From positions 1-43,500 of the forward strand of contig CAMKGM010000021.1 in NCBI GenBank assembly GCA_946412245.1: a stretch of 43,500 nt of DNA. Direction: 5' to 3'. Below are positions 15,944-24,781 of the stretch, one piece after another (position 1 is the first letter of the stretch; every line of letters begins with the position of its first letter). The DNA comes from an uncultured Bacteroidales bacterium. Lineage in GTDB: Bacteria; Bacteroidota; Bacteroidia; Bacteroidales; Muribaculaceae. Both the position numbers and the translations under genes were made by a program. The notes beneath the pieces are model-generated. The model saw only the letters and a list, made by a program, of their open reading frames with translations. It was not told the origin of the DNA and ran no database searches.

Positions 15944-18136
15944 ATGATGAAAAAAACATTGGTTGCGCTGGCTATGGCGGGTGTCCTGACATTGAGGATG
16001 AACGCCATACCCGCATATCCCTATCCCGTGGCGGTGACACAACCCGACGGCACCATGCTCACCCTGCAAGGTCATGGTGACGAGTTCTATAACTTCACAA
16101 CCACACAGGACGGATACACGCTGGAGAAGAATGCGGCGGGTTACTATGTCTATGTCATGGAGCGCAATGGTACGTTGGTGCCAACCGATGTGGTAGCGCA
16201 TGACCCGGGTGACCGCACTCCCGGGGAATTGGCATTCCTGCAGGGTGTGAGCAAGCGGCTGACTGACCGTGCAGCGATAGCCGGTGCCCGAAAAGCCAAG
16301 CAGGCCGAGTTTGCTCCGCAGCAGAAGATTGAGAACAATTACAAGAATTTTCGCGGGTTGATTATTCTGATCAACTACACTGATGTGCAATTCATGCGCA
16401 GCGATGTGAAGGACTTCTACTCTCATATGTTCAATGATGAGAACTACACGGGCTATACTAACGAAGACGGAACACCGGCAAGCGACGGCAAGTTCACCGG
16501 TAGTGTGCGTGACTTCTACTACGACAATTCCAACGGCATCTTCGCGCCGCAGTTCGACGTGGCCGGACCCTACACAGTCAGCTACAAGTCGACGCAAGGG
16601 CGCAATTCCTCTCGCGGCATCTTCACTGAAGCCGTTAATGCCGCTTATAATGCCGGCGTGGATATGAGCCGCTATGATTGCGATGATGATGGCACGGTCG
16701 ACATGGTCTACTTCCTCGTGGCCGGACACGGCTCAAATGTGACCGGCAACTCCAGTGGACTGTTGTGGCCCCACAAGTCGACACTTCAGGCGAGAGTGGG
16801 CAACTATTGGATCAAGCTCTACGCTTCGTCAACTGAAATGCGTGGCAGTGAGAATACGAATAACTTGGATGGCATCGGCGTTGTGTGCCACGAGTTCACG
16901 CATGTGTTGGGTTTCCCTGATTTGTACGACACCAACTATGCTGAAGACGGCCAGAGTCACCATCCCGGCGAGTGGGATGTTATGGCAAGTGGCGGTTATC
17001 TGAACAATAGCCGCACACCGGCGGGATACTCGGCATTTGAGAAGTATGCGCTTGGCTTTGCCACTCCTACACGCATTACCGCCGAGGGAAACTATACTCT
17101 GCCAAAATTGGGGGAGACGCACAAAAGCTACATGCTGCCTACCTACAATAACAAGGAGTACTTCTTGCTTGAAAACCGTCAAAAGACCTGTAAGTGGGAT
17201 GCTTACCTGCCCGGCCACGGTATGCTGGTGGTGCGCGTAGACTCTACCAAGTCTTGGAGCAACGGAGTGAACACGAATCCCAACCACAACCTGTATGAAC
17301 TGTTGCGTGCCGGCGGCAGTACGCAGGGTTCGCAGAGTAGCGACCCCTTCCCGGGAACCGCCAACGTTTTCTTCCTGTCGAATACGACTACTGCTAATCT
17401 CAAGAATTGGGATGGGCATCACAACGATTATGTCATCTACAACATTCAAGAGAATAATAACGGAGTCATCCACTTCTCAACCCTGAAGGAAATCCATATC
17501 CAGACCGATGTGGAGGACTTTGAATCCATGCCGGTGACGGCGGCTTCAGGCGCTACCGGAATTGAAGGCCACTTTGCGACTTGGAACTTCACGAAGTGTA
17601 ACGTGGTCACTGCTGCTGACACACTGTGTAACGGTGTGCATGCAGTGTCAATGAAGAAGCCCAGTGCCTTTGCCATGAACGAGATGCTCGACAAGGACAT
17701 CTACATGGTTACCGCCTATGTCAACAATCCCACGTCGACCGAGGCAAAATTTTCAATTACCTATTCAGTCGATGACGGCGAGACATGGAAAACCGCTTCG
17801 CCCACCGATGTGAAGGTCGAGGCCAAGACTGAACGCACTTGTATGTGGATGGTCGATGCACCGGCCGGAGCGCGACTGCGATTTAACCAAATAGCCGGTA
17901 GCACATCCAAGCAGGTGTATGTTGATGACTTCACCGTCTATCACAACGGAGACTGGGTGCTCAAACCCGGTGACGTGAACATGGATGGCCATGTGAATGT
18001 CTCTGACGTGACTGAATTGGTGAACATGATTTTGGGCACAGTAATCATGGAACCACTGTTGGGCGACATAGATGGTAACGGCTCGGTGAACGTGAGTGAT
18101 ATCACTGCGCTTATCAATATCTTGCTCGGTAAATGA
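15944..18136 (+). CDS. Secreted M6 family metalloprotease with dockerin-like tail (copy 2)
   Basis: This paralogue of the preceding gene has the same order: signal peptide (ending near 'RMNA'), 'VTQPDG...DGYTLEKNAAGYYVYV' propeptide, M6 catalytic domain with 'CHEFTHVLGFPDLYDTN' (H316, E317, H320), beta-sandwich region starting 'TDVEDFESMPVT', and two dockerin-like repeats in the last 55 residues. The frame is open from a TTG at 15941, but ATGs at 15944 and 15947 are more likely starts. The gap to copy 1 is only about 30 bases, so they are probably cotranscribed. Identity with the other copies is clear but partial, so the duplication is not recent. A processing or digestive role on secreted host or dietary protein is an inference. 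Confidence 0.92.
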   Translation: MMKKTLVALAMAGVLTLRMNAIPAYPYPVAVTQPDGTMLTLQGHGDEFYNFTTTQDGYTLEKNAAGYYVYVMERNGTLVPTDVVAHDPGDRTPGELAFLQGVSKRLTDRAAIAGARKAKQAEFAPQQKIENNYKNFRGLIILINYTDVQFMRSDVKDFYSHMFNDENYTGYTNEDGTPASDGKFTGSVRDFYYDNSNGIFAPQFDVAGPYTVSYKSTQGRNSSRGIFTEAVNAAYNAGVDMSRYDCDDDGTVDMVYFLVAGHGSNVTGNSSGLLWPHKSTLQARVGNYWIKLYASSTEMRGSENTNNLDGIGVVCHEFTHVLGFPDLYDTNYAEDGQSHHPGEWDVMASGGYLNNSRTPAGYSAFEKYALGFATPTRITAEGNYTLPKLGETHKSYMLPTYNNKEYFLLENRQKTCKWDAYLPGHGMLVVRVDSTKSWSNGVNTNPNHNLYELLRAGGSTQGSQSSDPFPGTANVFFLSNTTTANLKNWDGHHNDYVIYNIQENNNGVIHFSTLKEIHIQTDVEDFESMPVTAASGATGIEGHFATWNFTKCNVVTAADTLCNGVHAVSMKKPSAFAMNEMLDKDIYMVTAYVNNPTSTEAKFSITYSVDDGETWKTASPTDVKVEAKTERTCMWMVDAPAGARLRFNQIAGSTSKQVYVDDFTVYHNGDWVLKPGDVNMDGHVNVSDVTELVNMILGTVIMEPLLGDIDGNGSVNVSDITALINILLGK

Positions 18137-18192
18137 AAATGACTCAATACAAACAACTTCTATAACAACTATTTAAACTATTACTTAGCAAA

Positions 18193-20409
18193 ATGAATGC
18201 AAACAGACTAAGAACAGCCTTTGGCTCATTGCTGATAATGAGCCTTGCAGTGATTTCTGCTCCACGTGTGTTGGCGGAGCCCGCTCATCCGCAGCCGGTG
18301 CAGGTAAGCCAACCCGATGGGTCAACCCTTACTTTGAAACTGGTGGGTGACGAATTTTATCACTACAATACCACCATCGATGGCTACACCGTGATGCGCA
18401 ACAATGACGGGGCTTATGTCTATGCCTTGCAGGCCGACGGTATTTTGGTGCCTTCGCAAATGGTGGCACACGACGCTACCCGGCGTGAAGCCTCTGAGCG
18501 CGCCTTCGTGCAGAACCTGCCCTCACACCTCACAGCGAACAGAAGCGTAAGCCGCGCTAAAGCGCAGCGTGCGAAACGCGACGTGCAGGCTAAAGAAGAG
18601 CAGTTTGACTACACCAAGTTCAAGGGTCTCGTCATTCTCATCAATTACAACGACAAGCAATTCAACCTGAGCAATGCTAACGCGTTCTATGACGATATGC
18701 TGAACACCGAGAACTACACCGGTTTCACATTCAATGGTCGTTTCCAAGAGTGTCCCGGCAGTGTGCGCGACTACTTCTACGATAACTCAAATGGGCTGTT
18801 TAATCCTCACTTTGATGTGGTAGGTCCTGTGAACGTGGACTTTGCTTGCACCTCGGCACAAGGCTCGGGCAATGCGGGGCCCATCTTCAAGGCCGCTCTT
18901 GATGCTGTGGATGCCGATGTGGACTTCAGCCAGTATGATACTGACGGCGACGGCTATGTGGATATGGTGTTCTTCATTGTGGCAGGCTACTCCGCCAGCT
19001 ATGGCGGCAACAACAGCAACTACCTGTGGCCTCACAAGTATTATCTTTTCACGCCCGACTGGCAATTTTATTCCTATGATGGCGTGAATGTCGCCACCTA
19101 TGCTTGCTCCACCGAGATCTATGGTTGGGAATCCTATGGCTACACCATTCCTGCCGGCATCGGAACCATTTGCCATGAGTTCAGCCATGTGCTGGGCCTC
19201 CCTGACTTGTACGATACCGACTACGGTACCAACGGACAGAGCAATCACCCCGACGACTGGGATGTGATGGCCGGCGGGTCATACTCCAACTATGGCCGCC
19301 GACCAGTGGGCTACTCCATTTTTGAACGCTATGCGTTGGGATTCGCCCATCCTTCAGAAATCACAACTTCAGGCAACTACACGTTGCGTAATGTGGCCAC
19401 GCACAACGAGGGCTACATTCTGCGCACACCTGTTGAGAACGAGTACTTCATCATGGAGAATCGTCAGCAGGCGGGTAAGTGGGACTCCGCATTACCCGGT
19501 CACGGTATGTTAGTGGCGCGTGTTGACAGTACCAATGCCGATGTGTGGTGGGGTAATAGCGTGAATGATGACCCCCGCCACAATTATTATGAGATTGTGC
19601 GAGCCGGTAGCGGACAGGGTGCCAGCGGCAGTGACCCATTCCCGGGCACGGCCGATGTGCACGAAATCACCAATGTATCAACCCCTAACTTGCTCACCTG
19701 GGGCGGGGTATTTAATCCCTACAACATCTTGAATATCCAGGAACAAGGTGGCGTAATCACTTTTGAGGTAAAGAGTGAAGACGAAATTACCTCCATCGTT
19801 GAGGACTTTGAGGGTATGCCCACAGGCACCCCAAGTGGTTCACTGATTGGCAACTTTGCCAACTGGAGTTTCACCAAGAGTTCGGTGGCCGAACCCGGCG
19901 AGGGCAAGTGCTTTGACCGGAAAGCCGCTGCGATGGTGACACCGTCGGCCGTCTCAATGGAAACTCCCATCGACATCAAACTCTACACGATGAACGTGTC
20001 GTTCTTCAACCCCACATCAAATGAGGCGAAGTACAAACTCTACTACCGCACATCGCCCGACTCGTCGTGGGTTGATGCCAAGCAGGACGATGCATACGTT
20101 CCGGCACGCTCGCAAGCTACCGTCAACTGGTCAGTGAACAAGTATGGCAAGGCGATGTTCCGCATTCAGCAGATTGCCGGCAGCAAGACTGCCAAGACCT
20201 ATGTCGACAACGTTACCTTCTACTGCATTCGTGAGCAGGGTGATGTGAACCTTGATAGCCAAATTAATGTGAGCGATGTGACCTCACTGGTGAGCATGCT
20301 GTTAGGACTCCGTCCCAAATATGCGCCTCTGGGCGACGTGAATGGCGACGGCCTGGTGAATGTGAGCGATGTGACAGCACTCGTGAACAGCATATTAGGT
20401 GTACACTAA
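18193..20409 (+). CDS. Secreted M6 family metalloprotease with dockerin-like tail (copy 3)
   Basis: Third tandem paralogue, 738 residues. A signal peptide ends near 'RVLAEP', then comes the 'VSQPDGSTLTLKLVGDEFYH' propeptide. The catalytic core has 'CHEFSHVLGLPDLYDTD' (H328, E329, H332) followed by 'DDWDVMAGGSY'. After the sandwich region starting 'SIVEDFEGMPTG', two dockerin-like repeats end the protein (about 683-738); the first is the most divergent in the array ('LDSQINVSDVTSLVSMLLG'). It is 57 bases from copy 2 and 40 bases from the radical SAM gene. No type IX secretion C-terminal domain was recognised. Retention of all active-site residues in all three copies implies each is a working protease. 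Confidence 0.92.
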   Translation: MNANRLRTAFGSLLIMSLAVISAPRVLAEPAHPQPVQVSQPDGSTLTLKLVGDEFYHYNTTIDGYTVMRNNDGAYVYALQADGILVPSQMVAHDATRREASERAFVQNLPSHLTANRSVSRAKAQRAKRDVQAKEEQFDYTKFKGLVILINYNDKQFNLSNANAFYDDMLNTENYTGFTFNGRFQECPGSVRDYFYDNSNGLFNPHFDVVGPVNVDFACTSAQGSGNAGPIFKAALDAVDADVDFSQYDTDGDGYVDMVFFIVAGYSASYGGNNSNYLWPHKYYLFTPDWQFYSYDGVNVATYACSTEIYGWESYGYTIPAGIGTICHEFSHVLGLPDLYDTDYGTNGQSNHPDDWDVMAGGSYSNYGRRPVGYSIFERYALGFAHPSEITTSGNYTLRNVATHNEGYILRTPVENEYFIMENRQQAGKWDSALPGHGMLVARVDSTNADVWWGNSVNDDPRHNYYEIVRAGSGQGASGSDPFPGTADVHEITNVSTPNLLTWGGVFNPYNILNIQEQGGVITFEVKSEDEITSIVEDFEGMPTGTPSGSLIGNFANWSFTKSSVAEPGEGKCFDRKAAAMVTPSAVSMETPIDIKLYTMNVSFFNPTSNEAKYKLYYRTSPDSSWVDAKQDDAYVPARSQATVNWSVNKYGKAMFRIQQIAGSKTAKTYVDNVTFYCIREQGDVNLDSQINVSDVTSLVSMLLGLRPKYAPLGDVNGDGLVNVSDVTALVNSILGVH

Positions 20410-20449
20410 TCAAATAAATTAACCAATAAGTCATAAAACCTATTGAGAA

Positions 20450-21229
20450 ATGCAGACAGTATTGTTTCATAGCACAATTTTTGGCCCCATCCATAGCCGC
20501 AGGCTGGGTGTGTCGCTGGGCATTAATCTCATGCCCGATGACGGCAAGATATGCTCGTTTGACTGCCTCTATTGCGAGGCAGGTTTCAATGCACAGGGTC
20601 CAGGTACAACTGGGGTGCCCAAACGCGAAGCGGTGAAGCGCATGCTCAAACACAAACTCGAGGAGATGCAGGCGGCCGGTAGTGCGCTCGACGTGATTAC
20701 CTTCTCGGGGAACGGGGAACCCACGCTACACCCACAGTTCAAGGAGATTGTGCACGATGTGCAGGTGCTGCGTGATCGGTACTATCCTCAAGCCAAGGTG
20801 AGCGTGCTGAGCAATGCTACTATGGCCGGGAAACCGTCGGTGGCAGCGGCTCTCAAAACGGTTGACAACAACATCTTGAAACTGGACTCGGCTATAGCAA
20901 GTACCTTCCTGCACCTGAATCGCCCCACCTCGCCTAACGTCATCCCCGAAGGGGTGATTGAGGACCTGAAGCAGTTTGCCCACCAGTGCATTGTGCAGAC
21001 GATGATGGTGCGAGGCGAATATGAAGGCGTGAAGATTGACAACACTACCGATGCCGAGATAGAGGCGCTGATTGAGGCATACCGCGTGATTCAGCCTCTG
21101 GAGGTGATGATTTACGGTATTGATCGCAAGACTCCGGCTGAGCATCTTGAGAAAGTACCTGCCGAGGAGCTGAAACGCATAGGCGCACGCATTGAGGCCG
21201 CCGGTTTCAAGGTGCAGGTGAATGCCTGA
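20450..21229 (+). CDS. Radical SAM protein (COG0731-like)
   Basis: This 259-residue protein has the radical SAM cluster motif C-x3-C-x2-C in 'CSFDCLYCEAG', the glycine-rich SAM-binding segment 'ITFSGNGEPTLHP', and 'VSVLSNATM', as in Fe-S oxidoreductases of COG0731. The specific reaction is unknown; the nearest well-known relatives modify tRNA wyosine bases, but this protein is shorter and that role should not be assumed. It follows the protease array by 40 bases and overlaps or nearly abuts the LD-carboxypeptidase gene, so these two genes are likely cotranscribed. Confidence 0.88.
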   Translation: MQTVLFHSTIFGPIHSRRLGVSLGINLMPDDGKICSFDCLYCEAGFNAQGPGTTGVPKREAVKRMLKHKLEEMQAAGSALDVITFSGNGEPTLHPQFKEIVHDVQVLRDRYYPQAKVSVLSNATMAGKPSVAAALKTVDNNILKLDSAIASTFLHLNRPTSPNVIPEGVIEDLKQFAHQCIVQTMMVRGEYEGVKIDNTTDAEIEALIEAYRVIQPLEVMIYGIDRKTPAEHLEKVPAEELKRIGARIEAAGFKVQVNA

Positions 21230-21242
21230 AAACAGTGCACAC

Positions 21243-22184
21243 ATGAAGCGACCTAATCCATTACAGGTAGGCGACACGGTGGCCATCGTGTCGCCTGCTT
21301 CCTCTATTGACCCCGCCTTTATCGACGGAGCAACCGCCGTGCTGCGCGAGTGGGGATTTAATGTGGCTGAAGGAACGCATGCCCGTGGCCATCACACGGC
21401 CGCAAGTGGTGCCATACACTATAGCGGAACTCTGCAGGAACGTCTTGAGGATCTGCGCCGGGCTTTTGAAGACCCATCGGTGAAGGCCATCTTGTGTAGC
21501 CGTGGCGGCTATGGAACCATGCAGTTGCTCGACCCCTTGCAAGAGGTTATAGCCCGTAATCCCAAGTGGGTGGTGGGTTTCAGCGACATCACGGCACTGC
21601 ATGCCGCCTTGCACCGTGCCGGCATCAACAGCATTCATGGTCTCATGGCCAAGCACCTGACCGAGTGCGGCGGAGATGATGCCTGCTCACAGGCTCTGCG
21701 ACACCTGCTCACGGGCGGCACTATGCGCTACGAGGTGAATCCACACCCATGCAATCGCGAGGGCATAGCTACAGCGCCCTTGGTGGGAGGGAATCTTGCC
21801 CTGCTGTACTCCATGCTTGCCACTCCTTATAATATGATTAAGCCCGGAGTGATTCTGTTCATTGAAGACATAGCCGAGGCTATCTACCGCACTGAGCGTA
21901 TGTTGTTGTCGCTACGGCTCGCGGGCATCTTGCCACGGTTGGCAGGTCTTGTGGTGGGGCAGTTCACCCGCTATCGCGACCCCTTGCTACCCGAGCAAGA
22001 ACAAGAGCAGACACAGCAGCGCAGCGCTATGTATGAGATGATTAGCGAAATGGTGGCGCCCTACGACTATCCTGTGGCGTTCAACTTCCCCATTGGCCAT
22101 GTGAACCGCAATCAGCCACTTGTCGAAGGGGCGAAGGTGCGCTTGCGTGTGAATGGCAAGAGCGTTATCCTTGAGGAGATTTAG
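21243..22184 (+). CDS. ldcA: LD-carboxypeptidase (muramoyltetrapeptide carboxypeptidase, S66)
   Basis: The enzyme removes the terminal D-Ala from the L,D-linked tetrapeptide during murein recycling. It has the S66 hallmarks: 'GDTVAIVSPASSI' at the N-terminus, 'CSRGGYGTMQLLD', the nucleophile serine in 'VGFSDITALHAAL', the glutamate in 'FIEDIAEAIYRTERMLL', and the histidine in 'FPIGHVNRNQPL'. An ATG at 21222 would overlap the radical SAM stop by eight bases; the ATG at 21243 starts directly at the conserved N-terminus and is preferred. Its 3' end overlaps the convergent glycosyltransferase gene by 20 bases, leaving no room for a separate terminator. Confidence 0.93.
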   Translation: MKRPNPLQVGDTVAIVSPASSIDPAFIDGATAVLREWGFNVAEGTHARGHHTAASGAIHYSGTLQERLEDLRRAFEDPSVKAILCSRGGYGTMQLLDPLQEVIARNPKWVVGFSDITALHAALHRAGINSIHGLMAKHLTECGGDDACSQALRHLLTGGTMRYEVNPHPCNREGIATAPLVGGNLALLYSMLATPYNMIKPGVILFIEDIAEAIYRTERMLLSLRLAGILPRLAGLVVGQFTRYRDPLLPEQEQEQTQQRSAMYEMISEMVAPYDYPVAFNFPIGHVNRNQPLVEGAKVRLRVNGKSVILEEI

Positions 22185-23415
22185 CAAGTAAAGATTCGAA
22201 TAATTCTACAAACTGGCGGGCGATGATGCCTGCATCAAACTTTTGTGCCGCAGCCTGATGCAGTTGCTGGCGCGTGACAGGTGCATCGATGGCCCATGCA
22301 ATGCCATGTGCCATGTCGGCAGGCTCCTGGAACATGGCAACGTAGCCAGTTTTCAAGTGATCGACAATATCATCCTGTCCGCCTTTGCCGAAGGTGACCG
22401 GCACACAACCACAGGCAAGGCCTTCGAGCAGTGTTAGGCCAAAGGACTCGCGTTGTGCTGTAGAGAGGACCACGTCGGCATACGTATAGACACGAGTCAC
22501 ATCGCTCACGGTGCCTAGATGGGTATAAGGCAAGGCAATTTGTTCAAGCAGCGACGCATCTTTGATGCCTCCAAAAAGGAGCAGGTGCAGCCGTTGGGCA
22601 AGGTCGGGCATAACGCTAGCAATATACTTCGTGGTGTCAATCAGCGTATCGAAACCCTTCACTGGGTCATCGAGTCGGGCAGCGCCCATCACCATCACTT
22701 TCTTGTCAGGGTCAATGCCATAGTCACTGTTGGGCAACCGCTGGGGAGTGAATTTTTCGATGGGGAAAGCATTGGGTATCACGCTGACATCGTACTTGCT
22801 CATGAGGCTACTTTCGCGGCACTGTCGTCGCAGCCAGTTACTTACTGCTACAAAATGGATATTGGGGTATTTTCTATAGAGTTCGGCTTTGCGATGCTGT
22901 GTGTCGGTTGACAGGTCATTCGCTTTACCTCCCAGTAGCGGGCAAGCCTGGCAGGTGCTCTGGAATGCGGTGCAGTCGATGGAATGATGGCACACTCCGG
23001 TGCAGTTCCACATGTCGTGCATTACCCAAATGACCGGTTTGCCCAGAGCCGCCAGCTGTTCCACTCCCTTTAGCGAGAGCATCCCCTGGTTGATCCAACC
23101 CAGCACAATCACATCGGCATCCTTTACGAGTGGGTGACGTGACAGGTTGAGTCCATGTGTGGCGGGATCGATTTTGAACAGGGTGTCGCGGTCAAAGCCC
23201 GTGCGTAGCGCAATGCTTATGCGCTCAGCCAGGAAATTCCATTTGTTTTTCAGGCCATTACCAACAGTCATTACTGCAGGGTCATCGGTCAGTTGCTTGT
23301 CAATGACGAGCATATGCGCTTCCACGCCCTCATCAATCAAGGCATGCAGCAAGCGGTGGGAGGCTATTGCCGCTCCGCCGATGCTGTCGCTACGATTGAT
23401 GATAACTACTTTCAT
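22165..23415 (-). CDS. Glycosyltransferase, GT4-like (GT-B fold)
   Basis: This 416-residue cytoplasmic enzyme opens with 'MKVVIINRSDSIGGAAIASH', an acceptor-side Rossmann start with the GGA loop. The donor-binding half has 'GAARLDDPVKGFDTLI' and the E-x7-E-like segment 'ESFGLTLLEGLACGCVPV', typical of family 4 retaining glycosyltransferases. It probably adds a sugar in surface polysaccharide or protein glycan assembly; donor and acceptor are unknown. No other polysaccharide genes adjoin it. Its ATG lies 57 bases after the stop of the upstream unknown gene, and the spacer holds a GTTGGGAAA repeat tract. Confidence 0.9.
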   Translation of the reverse strand: MKVVIINRSDSIGGAAIASHRLLHALIDEGVEAHMLVIDKQLTDDPAVMTVGNGLKNKWNFLAERISIALRTGFDRDTLFKIDPATHGLNLSRHPLVKDADVIVLGWINQGMLSLKGVEQLAALGKPVIWVMHDMWNCTGVCHHSIDCTAFQSTCQACPLLGGKANDLSTDTQHRKAELYRKYPNIHFVAVSNWLRRQCRESSLMSKYDVSVIPNAFPIEKFTPQRLPNSDYGIDPDKKVMVMGAARLDDPVKGFDTLIDTTKYIASVMPDLAQRLHLLLFGGIKDASLLEQIALPYTHLGTVSDVTRVYTYADVVLSTAQRESFGLTLLEGLACGCVPVTFGKGGQDDIVDHLKTGYVAMFQEPADMAHGIAWAIDAPVTRQQLHQAAAQKFDAGIIARQFVELFESLLAKSPQG

Positions 23416-23425
23416 TTGTGAGAAA

Positions 23426-23470
23426 TTAGGGAAGGTTGGGAAAGTTGGGAAAGTTGGGAATTTTGGGAAA
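23426..23470. repeat. GTTGGGAAA tandem repeat tract
   Basis: About four to five degenerate 9-bp units of GTTGGGAAA fill the gap between two minus-strand genes. The same pattern recurs at 42427-42556 and, in complement, near 61-80, so it belongs to a dispersed intergenic repeat type in this genome. Confidence 0.75.
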
Positions 23471-23472
23471 CG

Positions 23473-23988
23473 CTATATGACAGAAAGATGTCGCAGGAGG
23501 TCAATAACCTCAACCCGTGAAAAGGAGCGTTGCTCCTTGAGTTGAGTCGCCAGTTGCTTGATGGCATCGCCCATGCCGTGGTCTGAGAACACTCGCATCA
23601 GGTGAGAATAGTATCGGTCAAAGATGGTTTCGACTTCGTCTTTCTCAAGTTGGCACAGTTCCTTACCCTCATCGCACATGGCAGAGAGTAGGCTGTTTCG
23701 CATCTTGCGGTCAACCACCCCATGGTCATGAATCATCTTGCGGCACATGGCATCGGCAATAATCAGTCCCATTGAAATCTGGTAGTGCGAGAATATTTCT
23801 TGCCAAGCCTCTTTGGCATTGAGTCGCGGATTGCCGGCAAAGTAGAACTCGGGCGTAAACTGCACACAATCAAGCCCATCGGCATCTATGGTGATGCCGT
23901 TGAACAGCTCGGTGGCATCAAAAATGGACAATCCCACAGCCATACCTGCCACACCATAGCATTTATCGTCGTCGTCTCTATATTTCAT
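23473..23988 (-). CDS. Conserved-looking hypothetical protein, 171 residues
   Basis: I do not recognise the family. The protein has no signal peptide or membrane segment. The first 40 residues contain 'GVAGMAVGLSIFDATELFNG' and 'IDADGLDCVQFTPEFYFAGN', followed by a mostly helical region with 'SHYQISMGLIIADAMCRKMI'. It has ordinary codon use and sits between RNase H and a glycosyltransferase on the same strand, which supports it being a real gene. The ATG at 23988 is the only good start. No role can be assigned from sequence alone. Confidence 0.75.
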   Translation of the reverse strand: MKYRDDDDKCYGVAGMAVGLSIFDATELFNGITIDADGLDCVQFTPEFYFAGNPRLNAKEAWQEIFSHYQISMGLIIADAMCRKMIHDHGVVDRKMRNSLLSAMCDEGKELCQLEKDEVETIFDRYYSHLMRVFSDHGMGDAIKQLATQLKEQRSFSRVEVIDLLRHLSVI

Positions 23989-24059
23989 AAAAAATTGGTT
24001 TCATGTGCGGTTGATAGAAAAGTGACAAAATGGCTTGCAGCAAAAATAGTGCCTAACAG

Positions 24060-24707
24060 TCATTTTCTGCCAAAGTCGGCAGGAATCTCGCCCCATTCGT
24101 CAGTTTTCCATTTGATGATGAAGTTGGAGTAGGTGTGTGTCTGCAACCAATGTTCGGCGCGGGCAATGAGATCGAACAGTTTGGCATTGTGCTCGGTGCG
24201 TGGTACTGTGGTGCGGCACTTCTTGTTGCGCACCCAAGCCATGCCGCTGATGCTGTCGCTATAGACGGCTGTATGGGGTTCGCCGTCACGGTTGAGCATT
24301 GCCAGTCCGTGCGCAATGGCAAGGAATTCGCCTATATTGTTGGTGGCATCCTCAAAAGGACCTATGTGAAACATTTCTTCGCCTGTGTGAATCCTCACCC
24401 CGCGGTACTCCATACGGCCCGGATTGCGACTGCAAGCAGCATCCACTGCAATGCTATTGGGATAAATTTCAGGGATATCGAAATAGTTCACCTGAGTAGT
24501 GCGTGCGTGAGCAATGGCACGCAGCACTTCACGGGCCTCGTTGGTGGGCCCCTCGCGATAGGCAAGGATAGCCTCCTCGCGGGTGTTGAACGATTTGTAG
24601 CGTGCTCCGGGGTATCCCTTGGTGCGCAGTTGGCACTCGGTCCAGGTTTCACAGATGCCCGGCTCGGTGCCTACCCACACGACGTACCACTTTTGACGAT
24701 TTGCCAT
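24060..24707 (-). CDS. rnhA: Ribonuclease H with N-terminal RNase H1 (viroplasmin-type) domain
   Basis: The enzyme degrades RNA in RNA:DNA hybrids. Residues 1-50 form the small hybrid-binding domain: 'KWYVVWVGTEPGICETWTEC' and 'ARYKSFNTREEAI'. The catalytic domain follows with the acidic residues in 'IAVDAACSRNPG', 'TNNIGEFLAIAHGL' and 'VYSDSISGMAWV', plus the last aspartate near 'EIPADFGRK'. The layout is that of type 1 RNase H enzymes with the extra N-domain. The frame runs upstream to 24740, but the ATG at 24707 begins at the conserved domain, and the predicted promoter lies inside the longer version. It is divergent from aroK. Confidence 0.92.
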   Translation of the reverse strand: MANRQKWYVVWVGTEPGICETWTECQLRTKGYPGARYKSFNTREEAILAYREGPTNEAREVLRAIAHARTTQVNYFDIPEIYPNSIAVDAACSRNPGRMEYRGVRIHTGEEMFHIGPFEDATNNIGEFLAIAHGLAMLNRDGEPHTAVYSDSISGMAWVRNKKCRTTVPRTEHNAKLFDLIARAEHWLQTHTYSNFIIKWKTDEWGEIPADFGRK

Positions 24708-24729
24708 AGATATCAAAACAATTAAGTGA

Positions 24730-24737
24730 CAAAAATA
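24730..24737 (-). promoter_or_regulatory. -7 box of the rnhA promoter
   Basis: The minus strand reads TATTTTTG here (plus-strand CAAAAATA), a full match to TAnnTTTG, 22 bases before the rnhA ATG. No clear TTTG is found at the -33 position. Confidence 0.4.
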
Positions 24738-24749
24738 CAAAATTTTACT

Positions 24750-24757
24750 TACTTTTG
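24750..24757 (+). promoter_or_regulatory. -7 box of the aroK promoter
   Basis: TACTTTTG is a full match to TAnnTTTG and ends 24 bases before the aroK ATG. The -33 region has no good TTTG. The box lies only 12 bases from the divergent rnhA -7 box, so the two promoters must overlap. Confidence 0.45.
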
Positions 24758-24781
24758 TGGTAACGAAACGAAAAAAGCATC

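Noticed and set aside
13680-20409. Type IX secretion C-terminal domain on the M6 proteases
   Set aside because: The tails are dockerin-like repeats ending in VNxILG-type sequence, not the beta-sandwich sorting domain with its usual Gly and Lys motifs.
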